Positions 51,305 through 58,432 of a stretch of 64,000 nucleotides of DNA are shown here, piece after piece. Source of the stretch: Roseibium sp. MMSF_3544 (lineage in GTDB: Bacteria > Pseudomonadota > Alphaproteobacteria > Rhizobiales > Stappiaceae); NCBI RefSeq assembly GCF_030732845.1, contig NZ_JASHKA010000005.1, positions 248,001-312,000 of the forward strand. Direction: 5' to 3'. Both the position numbers and the translations under genes were made by a program. How positions within the stretch are numbered: the stretch's first letter is position 1; the number at the start of each line of letters is the position of its first letter. Under the pieces are notes generated by a model. It saw nothing but the letters and a program-made list of their open reading frames with translations, did no database searches and was not told the origin of the DNA.

Positions 51305-52954
51305 CTAGAAAGCCGGACCGCGCCTGGAAAAGATGTCCTTCAACTCTTCGGCCCGTTGCGGCGACCAGCCTTCGGGTTCGACGACAGCGGCCCAGGCATC
51401 GATATAGTCCGGTGCAACGTAATAGTGACCGAACCTTGGAACATCGAGCGCAAACATGGAATCCAGCGCAAGCTGCAACATCGTAACGACCGGAAACCAG
51501 GACAGTTTTTCAGAGACATCGGGGGCCCTCGGCTGGTTCAGCCAGGCAGGTGGGCGCACAGAACTGTCGAAGGTGAAATTGACGATCGGGTCGCTGCCAT
51601 AATTGAGGAAGACTGAGCGTATCGGACCCCAGGGACGGAAATCGCCATCCAGCCCGCCATACTGGTCCATCACACGGACGAGGGATCCATTGCCGAAGGT
51701 CGGTCTCCAGGCGGGGCTTCCGGGATTTCGATGGTCGCGAACTTCAGACCAGTATCGGGAAAAGAAGGGCGATCCGGCCCACATGGCCCCCTGGATGGGA
51801 TCGCCAAGCATGTCGAACAAAGGCAGGGTTGCCTGAGAATTGAAGGCGCCCTGGCTGAGGCCGTGAACATAAAACTCCGGTCGCGTATCCTTCGGCAACT
51901 CGGTCCAGTAATCGTAGACCATGTCGAACAGTTTTCTCGACTGTTCAACGCCGTAGTCGGGGTGAGCGAGCAGCGACAGAACGCTCGTCAGGTAGGAATA
52001 TTGAACCGAGACCGTCGCGACATCGCCGGACAGCATGAAGTCCAGCGTGTCATGCGCACCAGGGTCCATCCAGCCGGTTCCGACAGGCACCATGACGACC
52101 AGGGTGGACCGATCAAATCCGCCAACCCTTATCAGTTCTTCAAGCGCCAGCTTGGCGCGTTCCTCGGCAGTATCTGCCGACCGCCTTCCGACATAAACGC
52201 GCACCGGTTCCTGAACGGGCCCGGATTGAAACTCTGAGATTTCTTCAATCGTCGGTGCCGTGGCGACGAAATGCCGACCCCAGCGACCCATTTCGTGCCA
52301 TTTGACAAGCGAAGAGGCGCTTCCTGTCTTGAGGGGATCTTGCGGCTGCGCAACGTCAGGTTCGATCAGAATGTCGGCTGCTTCGAACGAAGCATCGGCA
52401 GCGCGGAAAGCCGACCGTACCAGTGCACCGTCGATCAGTGCCCAGAACAACCAGCCGACAAGCGCAACGGAAAGCACGATGCCTACCTTGCGCGGCAGCA
52501 CCCTGTCCAGTTGACGGGCAACGAACCTGCGGATCACACCGGCGATGCGGAAAAAGATCCAAAGCCCAAGAAAAATCAGACCGCCAACGGCAAAAATATA
52601 GACAGGCGCGGCGGTGTCGAGCGGTGGTAAATCCACAGCGGCGCGGGTCGCGTTTTGCCAGGAAGCTGCCTTTGAAAGGGAATAAATCAGGATGCCGGCA
52701 CTCATCGCGAGCGCAAGCGCCCACCAGATCCACACCATTGCACCCTTGAAATCGGGAATTTCCAGATAGCGCCATAGGCTCCTGACCAGCATGCCGATCT
52801 CGTAACCAAGGCTGGCGGCAACCGCTGCGAGGGCGGCCTGAACCAAAGGATCGCGTGGCATCAGGGAAGGTGTGAGCGCCGCGCCGAAACAGCTAACGGC
52901 AACAACGAGACTGACTGCCGACAAACCGTTCCGGATCACTTGAACCAACGCCAT
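51305..52954 (-). CDS. Membrane alpha/beta-hydrolase (Abhydrolase_9/DUF2319 type)
   Basis: 549 aa. About five N-terminal membrane helices (about 10-195), then a hydrolase domain with the nucleophile elbow YVHGLSQGAFNSQ (G-x-S-x-G) and downstream FLNYGSDPIVNF carrying the likely catalytic Asp. Matches the pattern of the Abhydrolase_9 family, of unknown substrate. Start ATG 52954 has AGGTG five bases upstream; the open frame extends to 53035 without support. Convergent with the patatin gene by 10 bases, so two lipid-type hydrolases sit tail to tail. Confidence 0.82.
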   Translation of the reverse strand: MALVQVIRNGLSAVSLVVAVSCFGAALTPSLMPRDPLVQAALAAVAASLGYEIGMLVRSLWRYLEIPDFKGAMVWIWWALALAMSAGILIYSLSKAASWQNATRAAVDLPPLDTAAPVYIFAVGGLIFLGLWIFFRIAGVIRRFVARQLDRVLPRKVGIVLSVALVGWLFWALIDGALVRSAFRAADASFEAADILIEPDVAQPQDPLKTGSASSLVKWHEMGRWGRHFVATAPTIEEISEFQSGPVQEPVRVYVGRRSADTAEERAKLALEELIRVGGFDRSTLVVMVPVGTGWMDPGAHDTLDFMLSGDVATVSVQYSYLTSVLSLLAHPDYGVEQSRKLFDMVYDYWTELPKDTRPEFYVHGLSQGAFNSQATLPLFDMLGDPIQGAMWAGSPFFSRYWSEVRDHRNPGSPAWRPTFGNGSLVRVMDQYGGLDGDFRPWGPIRSVFLNYGSDPIVNFTFDSSVRPPAWLNQPRAPDVSEKLSWFPVVTMLQLALDSMFALDVPRFGHYYVAPDYIDAWAAVVEPEGWSPQRAEELKDIFSRRGPAF

Positions 52955-53285
52955 GGCGCACCTGCTTTCGGAAAAGTCTCGAGAAAATTCGTAAACGATT
53001 GATATTGTGCAATAATCTGATCGGAGATCAACCAAAAGAAATCGAAATTGCGAACAGCGAGCCCTTCCTCACGAAGGAAGCCACAGGTTCGCATTGTCTG
53101 CAAGAGCAGAGATTTCCGATAATTTCACGGTGCTAGGCAAGACAGGCGCCTTTGGGTCCAATGGCAGTGGATTGCCATCGAAAGCACTCCGAAGATGATT
53201 GGCGACCAGGGAATATGCTGGCATTCAGGATGCCATGCATGGGACGGGAAATTTGGTTTCCCGTCCGGCTGCTGCTTAAGGAAAC
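52955..53285. other. Gene-free stretch between the abhydrolase gene and the guanidine operon
   Basis: 331 bases. It contains the hairpin at 53242-53266 at the end of the guanidine operon and presumably the minus-strand promoter of the hydrolase. Plus-strand open frames here have no ribosome binding site and overlap the small membrane protein gene. Confidence 0.6.
53242..53266 (-). terminator. Hairpin at the end of the guanidine operon
   Basis: Perfect 10-bp stem GGACGGGAAA / TTTCCCGTCC with a 5-nt loop, 20 bases after the last gene of the operon. On the minus strand no T run follows, so it is a weak or Rho-assisted terminator or a 3' stabiliser. Confidence 0.5.
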
Positions 53286-53501
53286 TTACTTCGCTTTGCC
53301 GGTTCTGCGGCTCACTCTCCAAACGCCCGCAACAATGGCACCCGTGGCGATCGCTCCAAGCACCAGGGCTGCATGGAATGGCGAGCCAAAGAAGTGCGCC
53401 ACGGCTTCGCCCCAACCGGACATCTCATGATGGTTTCCCGGGTGCGCAAGCGCCGGTGAAGAGGTCGCGGCAACGGCCGCAGCAACAAGAAAAGATCTCA
53501 T
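53286..53501 (-). CDS. Tiny HupE-like membrane protein
   Basis: 71 aa. Signal peptide about 1-19 (ending SPALA), so the mature N-terminus is HPGNHHEMSGWGEAVAHFFGS, followed by one membrane helix (about 44-62) and a basic cytosolic end (RRTGKAK). The mature start HPG...H with later His resembles the nickel-binding N-terminus of HupE/UreJ nickel permeases, but only one or two helices remain of the usual six to seven. The ATG overlaps the stop of the His-rich gene (ATGA), so it belongs to the guanidine operon. Proposed periplasmic nickel capture; inference. Confidence 0.72.
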   Translation of the reverse strand: MRSFLVAAAVAATSSPALAHPGNHHEMSGWGEAVAHFFGSPFHAALVLGAIATGAIVAGVWRVSRRTGKAK

Positions 53502-53983
53502 TTGGCAATGTCTCCTTTGGCAAGACGGTTGGCAAGCACGTCGATCAGGTCGATGTCGTCGCGCTCGGTAAGCGAAACATAGGTGAAGGTCATGGTTTCC
53601 CGCTCCGACACCATGGAGCCGGGAAAGGGCATGTAGGCGAGCTCACGGGAAGCGAAGGCGGGCGAGGCTGTGCCGATTTGCCAGTTCGAGACAATCTTTG
53701 CATCGACAAGATGTTGGATAAGGCCGTCCGAACCGGGCTGATGAAACGGAACGCCGGCAAGCCTCAGATAGCTGGTCTTGTCCTCAGCCGAGCGGAAACC
53801 GTCGATGAAGCTTGTGGCAAGCGCCTGCAGTTCTTCTGCTTTTTCCGTGTCCGAGGCCCCATGCACATGGGAATGAAGGTGGTCTGATCCTGCGTGATTA
53901 TGCCCATGCAGGTGCCCATGACCGTGATGATGGCCATGATCATGTGAATGATGGTGATGATGATGGTCGTGGTCGTGGGTCAT
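53498..53983 (-). CDS. Histidine-rich protein, putative nickel chaperone
   Basis: 161 aa. Residues 1-42 contain 22 histidines alternating with Asp, Gly and Ser (MTHDHDHHHHHHSHDHG start), a metal-sink sequence like those of HypB or UreE tails. Residues about 48-161 form a separate domain of unknown family (LATSFIDGFRSAEDKTSYLR, NWQIGTASPAFASRELAYM). No signal peptide, so cytosolic. It starts 4 bases after the guanidine hydrolase gene stop and overlaps the HupE-like gene, so co-production with the enzyme is clear. Role as Ni2+ store or donor for the hydrolase is inferred. Confidence 0.8.
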   Translation of the reverse strand: MTHDHDHHHHHHSHDHGHHHGHGHLHGHNHAGSDHLHSHVHGASDTEKAEELQALATSFIDGFRSAEDKTSYLRLAGVPFHQPGSDGLIQHLVDAKIVSNWQIGTASPAFASRELAYMPFPGSMVSERETMTFTYVSLTERDDIDLIDVLANRLAKGDIAK

Positions 53984-53987
53984 CGGA

Positions 53988-55226
53988 TCACTCCACGTCC
54001 GGACCGGCTGGAATGGAAACCGGTTTGTTGATGATCGACTTGTGAGCGCCCATTTTGCCGTGGGAGACAAGCGTGCCGAGCACATCCACGATCACTCGCG
54101 TTGCCAGGAGTGCGGTGATGTCGGAGCAGTCATAGGGCGGCGACACCTCAACAACTTCAAGTCCGCAGATGCCTTCCTTGGCGACCAGCGACACGAGTTC
54201 CAGTGCTTCGCGCGGCAGGAAGCCTCCTGGTTCGGGCCAGCCGGTGCCGGGCACGAAGCCGCAGTCGACACTGTCGATGTCGAAGGAGATATAGACCGCA
54301 TCAGCGTCTTTCCACGCAAGTTCCAGCGCCCGCGCTGCGGTTTCCGCCAAGCCCATCTCTTCCACATCCCGCATCGTGAAGATGTTGGTGTTGCGCTCGC
54401 GGGCAACTTCAACGCCCTCGCGCGGAACCTGCCAGCCACCGATCCCGATCTGGACCAGGTTCACCGCTGGAACGTTGACGAGATCAGTGGCATGAAACCA
54501 CGGCGTTGTGTGCATGCGCTCGTCCAAGTCCTTCTCCTGGATATCGATATGCCGATCGAAATGAACGATGCCGATGCGTTTGGATGTGCATTCTGCTATG
54601 CCGCGCACGCACGGAAACCCGATGGAATGGTCGCCGCCGATCATGATCGGCAAAGCCCCGGACGAGGCAACATGCGACACGGCGCGGGTGATCTGATCGA
54701 AAGTCTTTTCGATATTGGCCGGGATCGTGAAAATGTCACCAACATCACAGAGCGTCATCTGTTCGCGCAGGTCGACGCCCATTTCATAGTTGTAGGGCGT
54801 GTAGAGCGCGGAGATTTTACGCACGCCTTGCGGCCCGAAACGGGTGCCCGGCCGGTAGGTGGTGCCGCCGTCGAACGGAATGCCGATGACAGCTGCATCA
54901 TAGGCCCCGACCTGTGTGACGTCTTCGATATAAGGCGCTTTCAGGAACGTGTTGATGCCCGCATAATGCGGCAGCTCACCGCGCGCAAATGTCGGGATCG
55001 ACTTGTCAGTCAAGCTGTCGGATCCGGTGAGCCCCATGCGAAGCGCCCAGGCCTTTTCCTTCTCCCAGGCCGCTGAGGGCAGGGTGCCTTCCTTTTCAGC
55101 CGCCTTCCAACCGCGAAGCTGGAGTTTGTCGAAATCCGGATGATGCTGTCTGGCCGCCGGCTGCCGCATCATGGAACCGGCTGCTTTATGCCGTGTGGCC
55201 GGGCCGAATGGGTCAGGAATTGGCAT
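53988..55226 (-). CDS. gdmH: Ureohydrolase, probable Ni-dependent guanidine hydrolase GdmH
   Basis: 412 aa arginase/agmatinase-superfamily enzyme. Metal ligands are intact: GGDHS (197-201), FDRHID (223-228) and SFDIDSVD (314-321). The usual DAHxD is DRHID here. The substrate region that in agmatinase holds HG-x-FR reads RMHTTPWFHATDL. An N-terminal extension of about 100 residues precedes the core. With a guanidine-I riboswitch leading the operon, an ABC importer before it and His-rich proteins behind it, guanidine is the likely substrate, split to urea and ammonia as known for cyanobacterial GdmH. An automated pipeline would call it agmatinase. It follows the ATPase gene by 9 bases, with GAGGAA before the ATG. 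Confidence 0.82.
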   Translation of the reverse strand: MPIPDPFGPATRHKAAGSMMRQPAARQHHPDFDKLQLRGWKAAEKEGTLPSAAWEKEKAWALRMGLTGSDSLTDKSIPTFARGELPHYAGINTFLKAPYIEDVTQVGAYDAAVIGIPFDGGTTYRPGTRFGPQGVRKISALYTPYNYEMGVDLREQMTLCDVGDIFTIPANIEKTFDQITRAVSHVASSGALPIMIGGDHSIGFPCVRGIAECTSKRIGIVHFDRHIDIQEKDLDERMHTTPWFHATDLVNVPAVNLVQIGIGGWQVPREGVEVARERNTNIFTMRDVEEMGLAETAARALELAWKDADAVYISFDIDSVDCGFVPGTGWPEPGGFLPREALELVSLVAKEGICGLEVVEVSPPYDCSDITALLATRVIVDVLGTLVSHGKMGAHKSIINKPVSIPAGPDVE

Positions 55227-55235
55227 GGACGTTCC

Positions 55236-56069
55236 TCATGTTTGTTTGCTGTTTGAAGGATTAGATGTGTTGGCGGCCGGCTTTGACGCGATTGATCCTG
55301 CAATGGTTTCGGGATCAATTGTCTCCGGTCCCGTAACGGGGGCAGCCAATGGAAGGTCATAGGTGATCGTCGCACCAAAGGCTTCCGGGGCCTGCGGATC
55401 GTGACGGATCTTGTCGAAAACCAGCAGACGCGTGCCGAGCTTGAAGGCCTCGTGGATGTCATGCGTGACCATGAAAACGGTCATGTTGAGGTCCTGCCAG
55501 AGACTGAGCAAAAGCGCATGCATATCGACGCGAATGCCCGGATCAAGCGCCCCGAAGGGTTCGTCCAGAAGCAATATGCTCGGCTTCTTCACCAGCGCTT
55601 GGGCAATTGCAAGGCGCTGCTGCATGCCGCCGGAAAGCTGAACCGGATATTTGTTGGCCGCAGCACTCAAGCCGATCCGCTCCAGCAGCTCTTCGATTTC
55701 GGCGATGGCAGCGCGCTTTGAGGCGCCGAAGAGCTTTCCGGTAAAGGGTGATTTTTCAAATTCACCCGCCAGAATGAGGTTCTCCGCAACGGTAAGGTGC
55801 GAGAACACCGAATATTTCTGAAAGACGATCCCGCGATCGGGTGTCGGTTCCTCGGGCAGGGCATTGCCGTCAAGCAGGATTTCACCCCGCGTTGGATGCT
55901 CTTGTGACAAGAGCATGCGCAGGAAGGTCGACTTGCCGCATCCCGATGCCCCCACAATTGTGCAGAACGATCCGGTTTCGACGTCCAGGTCGACCCGCTC
56001 GAGAACCGGGGTGCCGTCGTAATACTTGGAGACAGCCTTGACGGAAAGTTTTTTCGCGGCCTCGTTCAT
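55236..56069 (-). CDS. ABC transporter ATPase, guanidine importer
   Basis: 277 aa, nitrate/sulfonate/taurine-type (TauB/SsuB-like) ATPase. Walker A GASGCGKST, Q-loop IVFQKYSVF, signature LSGGMQQRLA, Walker B ILLLDEPFGALD and H-loop VTHD. The C-terminal 30 residues are Pro, Ser and Asn rich and probably disordered. ATG overlaps the permease stop by ATGA. Assigned to guanidine from operon position behind the riboswitch. Confidence 0.9.
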   Translation of the reverse strand: MNEAAKKLSVKAVSKYYDGTPVLERVDLDVETGSFCTIVGASGCGKSTFLRMLLSQEHPTRGEILLDGNALPEEPTPDRGIVFQKYSVFSHLTVAENLILAGEFEKSPFTGKLFGASKRAAIAEIEELLERIGLSAAANKYPVQLSGGMQQRLAIAQALVKKPSILLLDEPFGALDPGIRVDMHALLLSLWQDLNMTVFMVTHDIHEAFKLGTRLLVFDKIRHDPQAPEAFGATITYDLPLAAPVTGPETIDPETIAGSIASKPAANTSNPSNSKQT

Positions 56070-56887
56070 AGGGCATCTCCACCCAGATGATGCCAGCGGA
56101 AGGCCCGTCGCGAGATCAACAGAAGAAGGCGATCGAGCAGGAAGGCGAGCAGGGTGATCCAGACGACATACGGCAGGATCACGTCCATCGCGAGGTAGCG
56201 TCGGACCAGAAAGATCCTGTAGCCGAGACCGGTCGTTGACGCGATCGCTTCAGCCGAGATCAGGAATATCCAGGCCGGCACCAGTCCCAGCCTGAGAGCT
56301 GTTATCAGCTTCGGCAGCACCTGCGGAATGACGAGGCGCGTGATCATCTGCCAAACGGATGCGCCGAGCGTTTCCGCCTTGATGATCATTTCCCTTGGGA
56401 TGTCCAGCACCGCCTGTGCGGTGGATCGGATCATTATCGGCGCGGTTCCGATCACGATCAGCGCAATCTTGGAAACCTCTCCCAGCCCGAATGTAATGAA
56501 GAGGATAGGCAGGATGGTGATCGGCGGGATCAGCGAGAAAGTCGCCAGATAGGGCGCCAGCGTGCTGCGGATATGGGGAATGAAGCCAATGGCGATCCCG
56601 ATTGTGAGAGCCAGCAACGTGGAAACGGCCATACCGCTGCCAAGCCGCCACAGGCTGTCGAACGTATCGATCCACAAGAGCAGATCGCCCGACCGCCGGT
56701 CCGGAACCGCCGCCATGCGCCAGAATGCGGCCCCCATGCTTTCCAGCGAGGGCAGAAGCTTGTCCGCAGGGTTCTCAAGCCGCCGGTAGTGGCTCGCAAT
56801 CGCGTAGGTCACGACTGTTGCCAGGAAGGGCAGAAGGCCAAGCGCCAGTGCGGTCACCCGGGACGGTTTCCGGTTGATGATGCGCAT
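56066..56887 (-). CDS. ABC transporter permease, guanidine importer
   Basis: 273 aa, BPD_transp_1 type with about six helices; EAA loop region LGASVWQMITRLVIPQVLPKLI is clear, with GLGYRIFLVRRYLAMDVI near the C-terminus. Probably a homodimer. An AGGAT lies before the ATG; the 71-base gap to the binding-protein gene holds a strong hairpin. Confidence 0.9.
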   Translation of the reverse strand: MRIINRKPSRVTALALGLLPFLATVVTYAIASHYRRLENPADKLLPSLESMGAAFWRMAAVPDRRSGDLLLWIDTFDSLWRLGSGMAVSTLLALTIGIAIGFIPHIRSTLAPYLATFSLIPPITILPILFITFGLGEVSKIALIVIGTAPIMIRSTAQAVLDIPREMIIKAETLGASVWQMITRLVIPQVLPKLITALRLGLVPAWIFLISAEAIASTTGLGYRIFLVRRYLAMDVILPYVVWITLLAFLLDRLLLLISRRAFRWHHLGGDAL

Positions 56888-56914
56888 TTGGGATCCTAGG
56901 GCTGTCGGAGAGGA

Positions 56915-56940
56915 GGGTCCGGCCGAACCCGGCCGGACCC
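56915..56940 (-). other. Intercistronic hairpin behind the binding-protein gene
   Basis: Perfect 11-bp stem GGGTCCGGCCG / CGGCCGGACCC with a 4-nt loop, 18 bases after the binding-protein stop. Such hairpins between a binding-protein gene and its permease gene commonly protect the upstream mRNA so the binding protein is made in excess. Confidence 0.7.
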
Positions 56941-56958
56941 GTTGGTAAAACCCGTCGC

Positions 56959-58029
56959 TTAAAGCGCGCCGTCAGCCGCCATTTGCATGAAGCTCGCGTC
57001 GAAGCGCAGCTTGACGTTGTTGGTGTCGCCGTAAACCGACCCGTCCGGGAAGGCGACGCCGACAAATTCAGGGCTCGGTGCTCCTTCGCCGAGAATGCCT
57101 TTGTCGTAGAGGAACTCGGCAACGAATTTCATAGTCGCCGAGAGTTCGGCGGCTTTCGAAAATTCGACGGCCTCGGCGGGCGTATAGAACATTTTCGTCG
57201 TCGCGAGCTGGGCGTCGTAGCCTGCCAGATCCGTGCCCGAAGCTTCCGCCATCGCGGTGCGGGCGGCAATGCCTTCTTCAGAGTCAGACGACATGATCGC
57301 CATCAATTCATACCAGGCACCAACTAGTGCCTTGCCGAAATCCGGGTTGTCGGCGAGCGTTTCGGTGTTGACCATCATCACGTCGATGATTTCGCCCGGA
57401 ATGCCGGCGCTGTCGAAGACCTTGGTCGCGTTTGGTTGCGCCTCGATTTCAGACAGCAGCGGGTTCCAGGTGACAACGGCGGTCACATCGTCGGTGGCAT
57501 AGGCCGCGATCATGTCCGCATCCGACGTGTTGACGACGGTCAGGTCCTTTTCGCTGAGATCTACGGTGTCGAGCGCGCGGGCGAGCAGGTAATGGGAAAC
57601 CGAGAGCTCGACCAGGTTGACGGTCTGGCCCTTGATATCGGCAAGTCCGCTCTTGTCTTTCAGGATGATGCCGTCATTGCCGTTGGAATAGTCGCCGACA
57701 ATCAGTGCCGTGGTGTCGACACCGCCACCGGCCGGAATGGAGAGCGCGTCCATGTTGGTCATGGAGCAGCCGTCATATTCGCCTGCCGTGTACTGGTTGA
57801 TCGATTCGACATAGTCGTTGATCTGCACGATCTCCACGTCGATCCCGTATTTGTCGGCCCATTTCTTCATGATGCCGCTGTCCTGAAGATAGCCCCAGGG
57901 CATCCAGCCGACATAGATCGACCAGCAGACCTTGAAGTCCTTCTTTTCCTCGGCCTGAACGGAGGGAACGGAGAGCGGCAACGAAAGCGCGGCCGCGAGT
58001 AGGGAAGCTTTGAAGAGTGATTTCAGCAT
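56959..58029 (-). CDS. Periplasmic binding protein of the guanidine ABC importer
   Basis: 356 aa NMT1/TauA-type solute-binding protein. Signal peptide MLKSLFKASLLAAALSLPLS ending VQA. The mature part starts KVCWSIYVGWMPWGYLQDSG, where the many aromatic residues could form a cation-binding pocket, followed by GEYDGCSMTNMDALSIP, DIKGQTVNLVELSVSHYLL and AVVTWNPLLSEI. ATG 58029 has AGGAG ten bases upstream; the frame extending to 58101 lies in the riboswitch expression platform and is not used. First gene after the guanidine-I riboswitch, hence the proposed ligand. Confidence 0.88.
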   Translation of the reverse strand: MLKSLFKASLLAAALSLPLSVPSVQAEEKKDFKVCWSIYVGWMPWGYLQDSGIMKKWADKYGIDVEIVQINDYVESINQYTAGEYDGCSMTNMDALSIPAGGGVDTTALIVGDYSNGNDGIILKDKSGLADIKGQTVNLVELSVSHYLLARALDTVDLSEKDLTVVNTSDADMIAAYATDDVTAVVTWNPLLSEIEAQPNATKVFDSAGIPGEIIDVMMVNTETLADNPDFGKALVGAWYELMAIMSSDSEEGIAARTAMAEASGTDLAGYDAQLATTKMFYTPAEAVEFSKAAELSATMKFVAEFLYDKGILGEGAPSPEFVGVAFPDGSVYGDTNNVKLRFDASFMQMAADGAL

Positions 58030-58132
58030 CTGTGCGCGTCTCCTGTCTTCAGCCCGGTGGAAGGAACCTTCCGGGTATGAGTCTTTGAGTTTCTTGCGCA
58101 CGTCCGGGAGCAGGCTCGCGCGCGCGAAACCT

Positions 58133-58260
58133 CGTGCAGTTGTCTCCCGGGTTTTTGTCCCGCCGTGTCACCGGACTATGTCGGCCATTGCCTATAAACG
58201 TCCGGCTTGCACCTCTCGGTCCTGCGTCGTCATCGACCGGATCCCTAGGCGCGCTGCACG
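58133..58260 (-). ncRNA. Guanidine-I riboswitch (ykkC motif)
   Basis: On the minus strand all conserved blocks of the ykkC/guanidine-I aptamer occur in order: CCTAGGGATCCGG, AGGACCGAGAGGT, then ACACGGCGGGACAAAAACC and CCGGGAGAC. The closing helix P1 pairs CGTGCAG (58260-58254) with CTGCACG (58139-58133) perfectly. A lineage-specific longer P2 arm (GCCGGAC...GTCCGGT) lies in the middle. The RNA senses free guanidinium and usually turns expression on. It ends about 100 bases before the ABC binding-protein start. Confidence 0.96.
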
Positions 58261-58271
58261 AACGGAACATC

Positions 58272-58286
58272 GCAAGCGGTGTGCCA
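58272..58286 (-). promoter_or_regulatory. Sigma-54 promoter of the guanidine operon
   Basis: TGGCACACCGCTTGC on the minus strand: exact TGGCAC-N5-TTGC core, -24 GG and -12 GC ten bases apart. With -12 at 58272 the start site falls on 58260, the first base of riboswitch helix P1. RpoN dependence implies an enhancer-binding activator such as NtrC. Confidence 0.85.
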
Positions 58287-58346
58287 GTTTTTCGGATGGT
58301 GGAATTACGTGTTTTAAATTAGTGAGTTAGAGGAGAGGCGCGCTTA

Positions 58347-58371
58347 GGCGTTCTTCGTTGCAAGGAACGCC
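58347..58371. promoter_or_regulatory. Inverted repeat upstream of the sigma-54 promoter
   Basis: GGCGTTC-N11-GAACGCC, 7-bp perfect arms, about 60-100 bases upstream of the promoter and behind the LuxR gene stop. Could be an activator site for the RpoN promoter or a 3' hairpin of the LuxR transcript; no T tract follows. Confidence 0.35.
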
Positions 58372-58432
58372 AGACTGACAATTGGTTAAAAAACAGGCAG
58401 GGGTGGGTAGAAATCGGTCAGTGGTTTTGCCT

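Noticed and set aside
54042-55076. 344-aa plus-strand frame opposite the guanidine hydrolase gene
   Set aside because: Shadow frame; the ureohydrolase motifs fix the coding strand.
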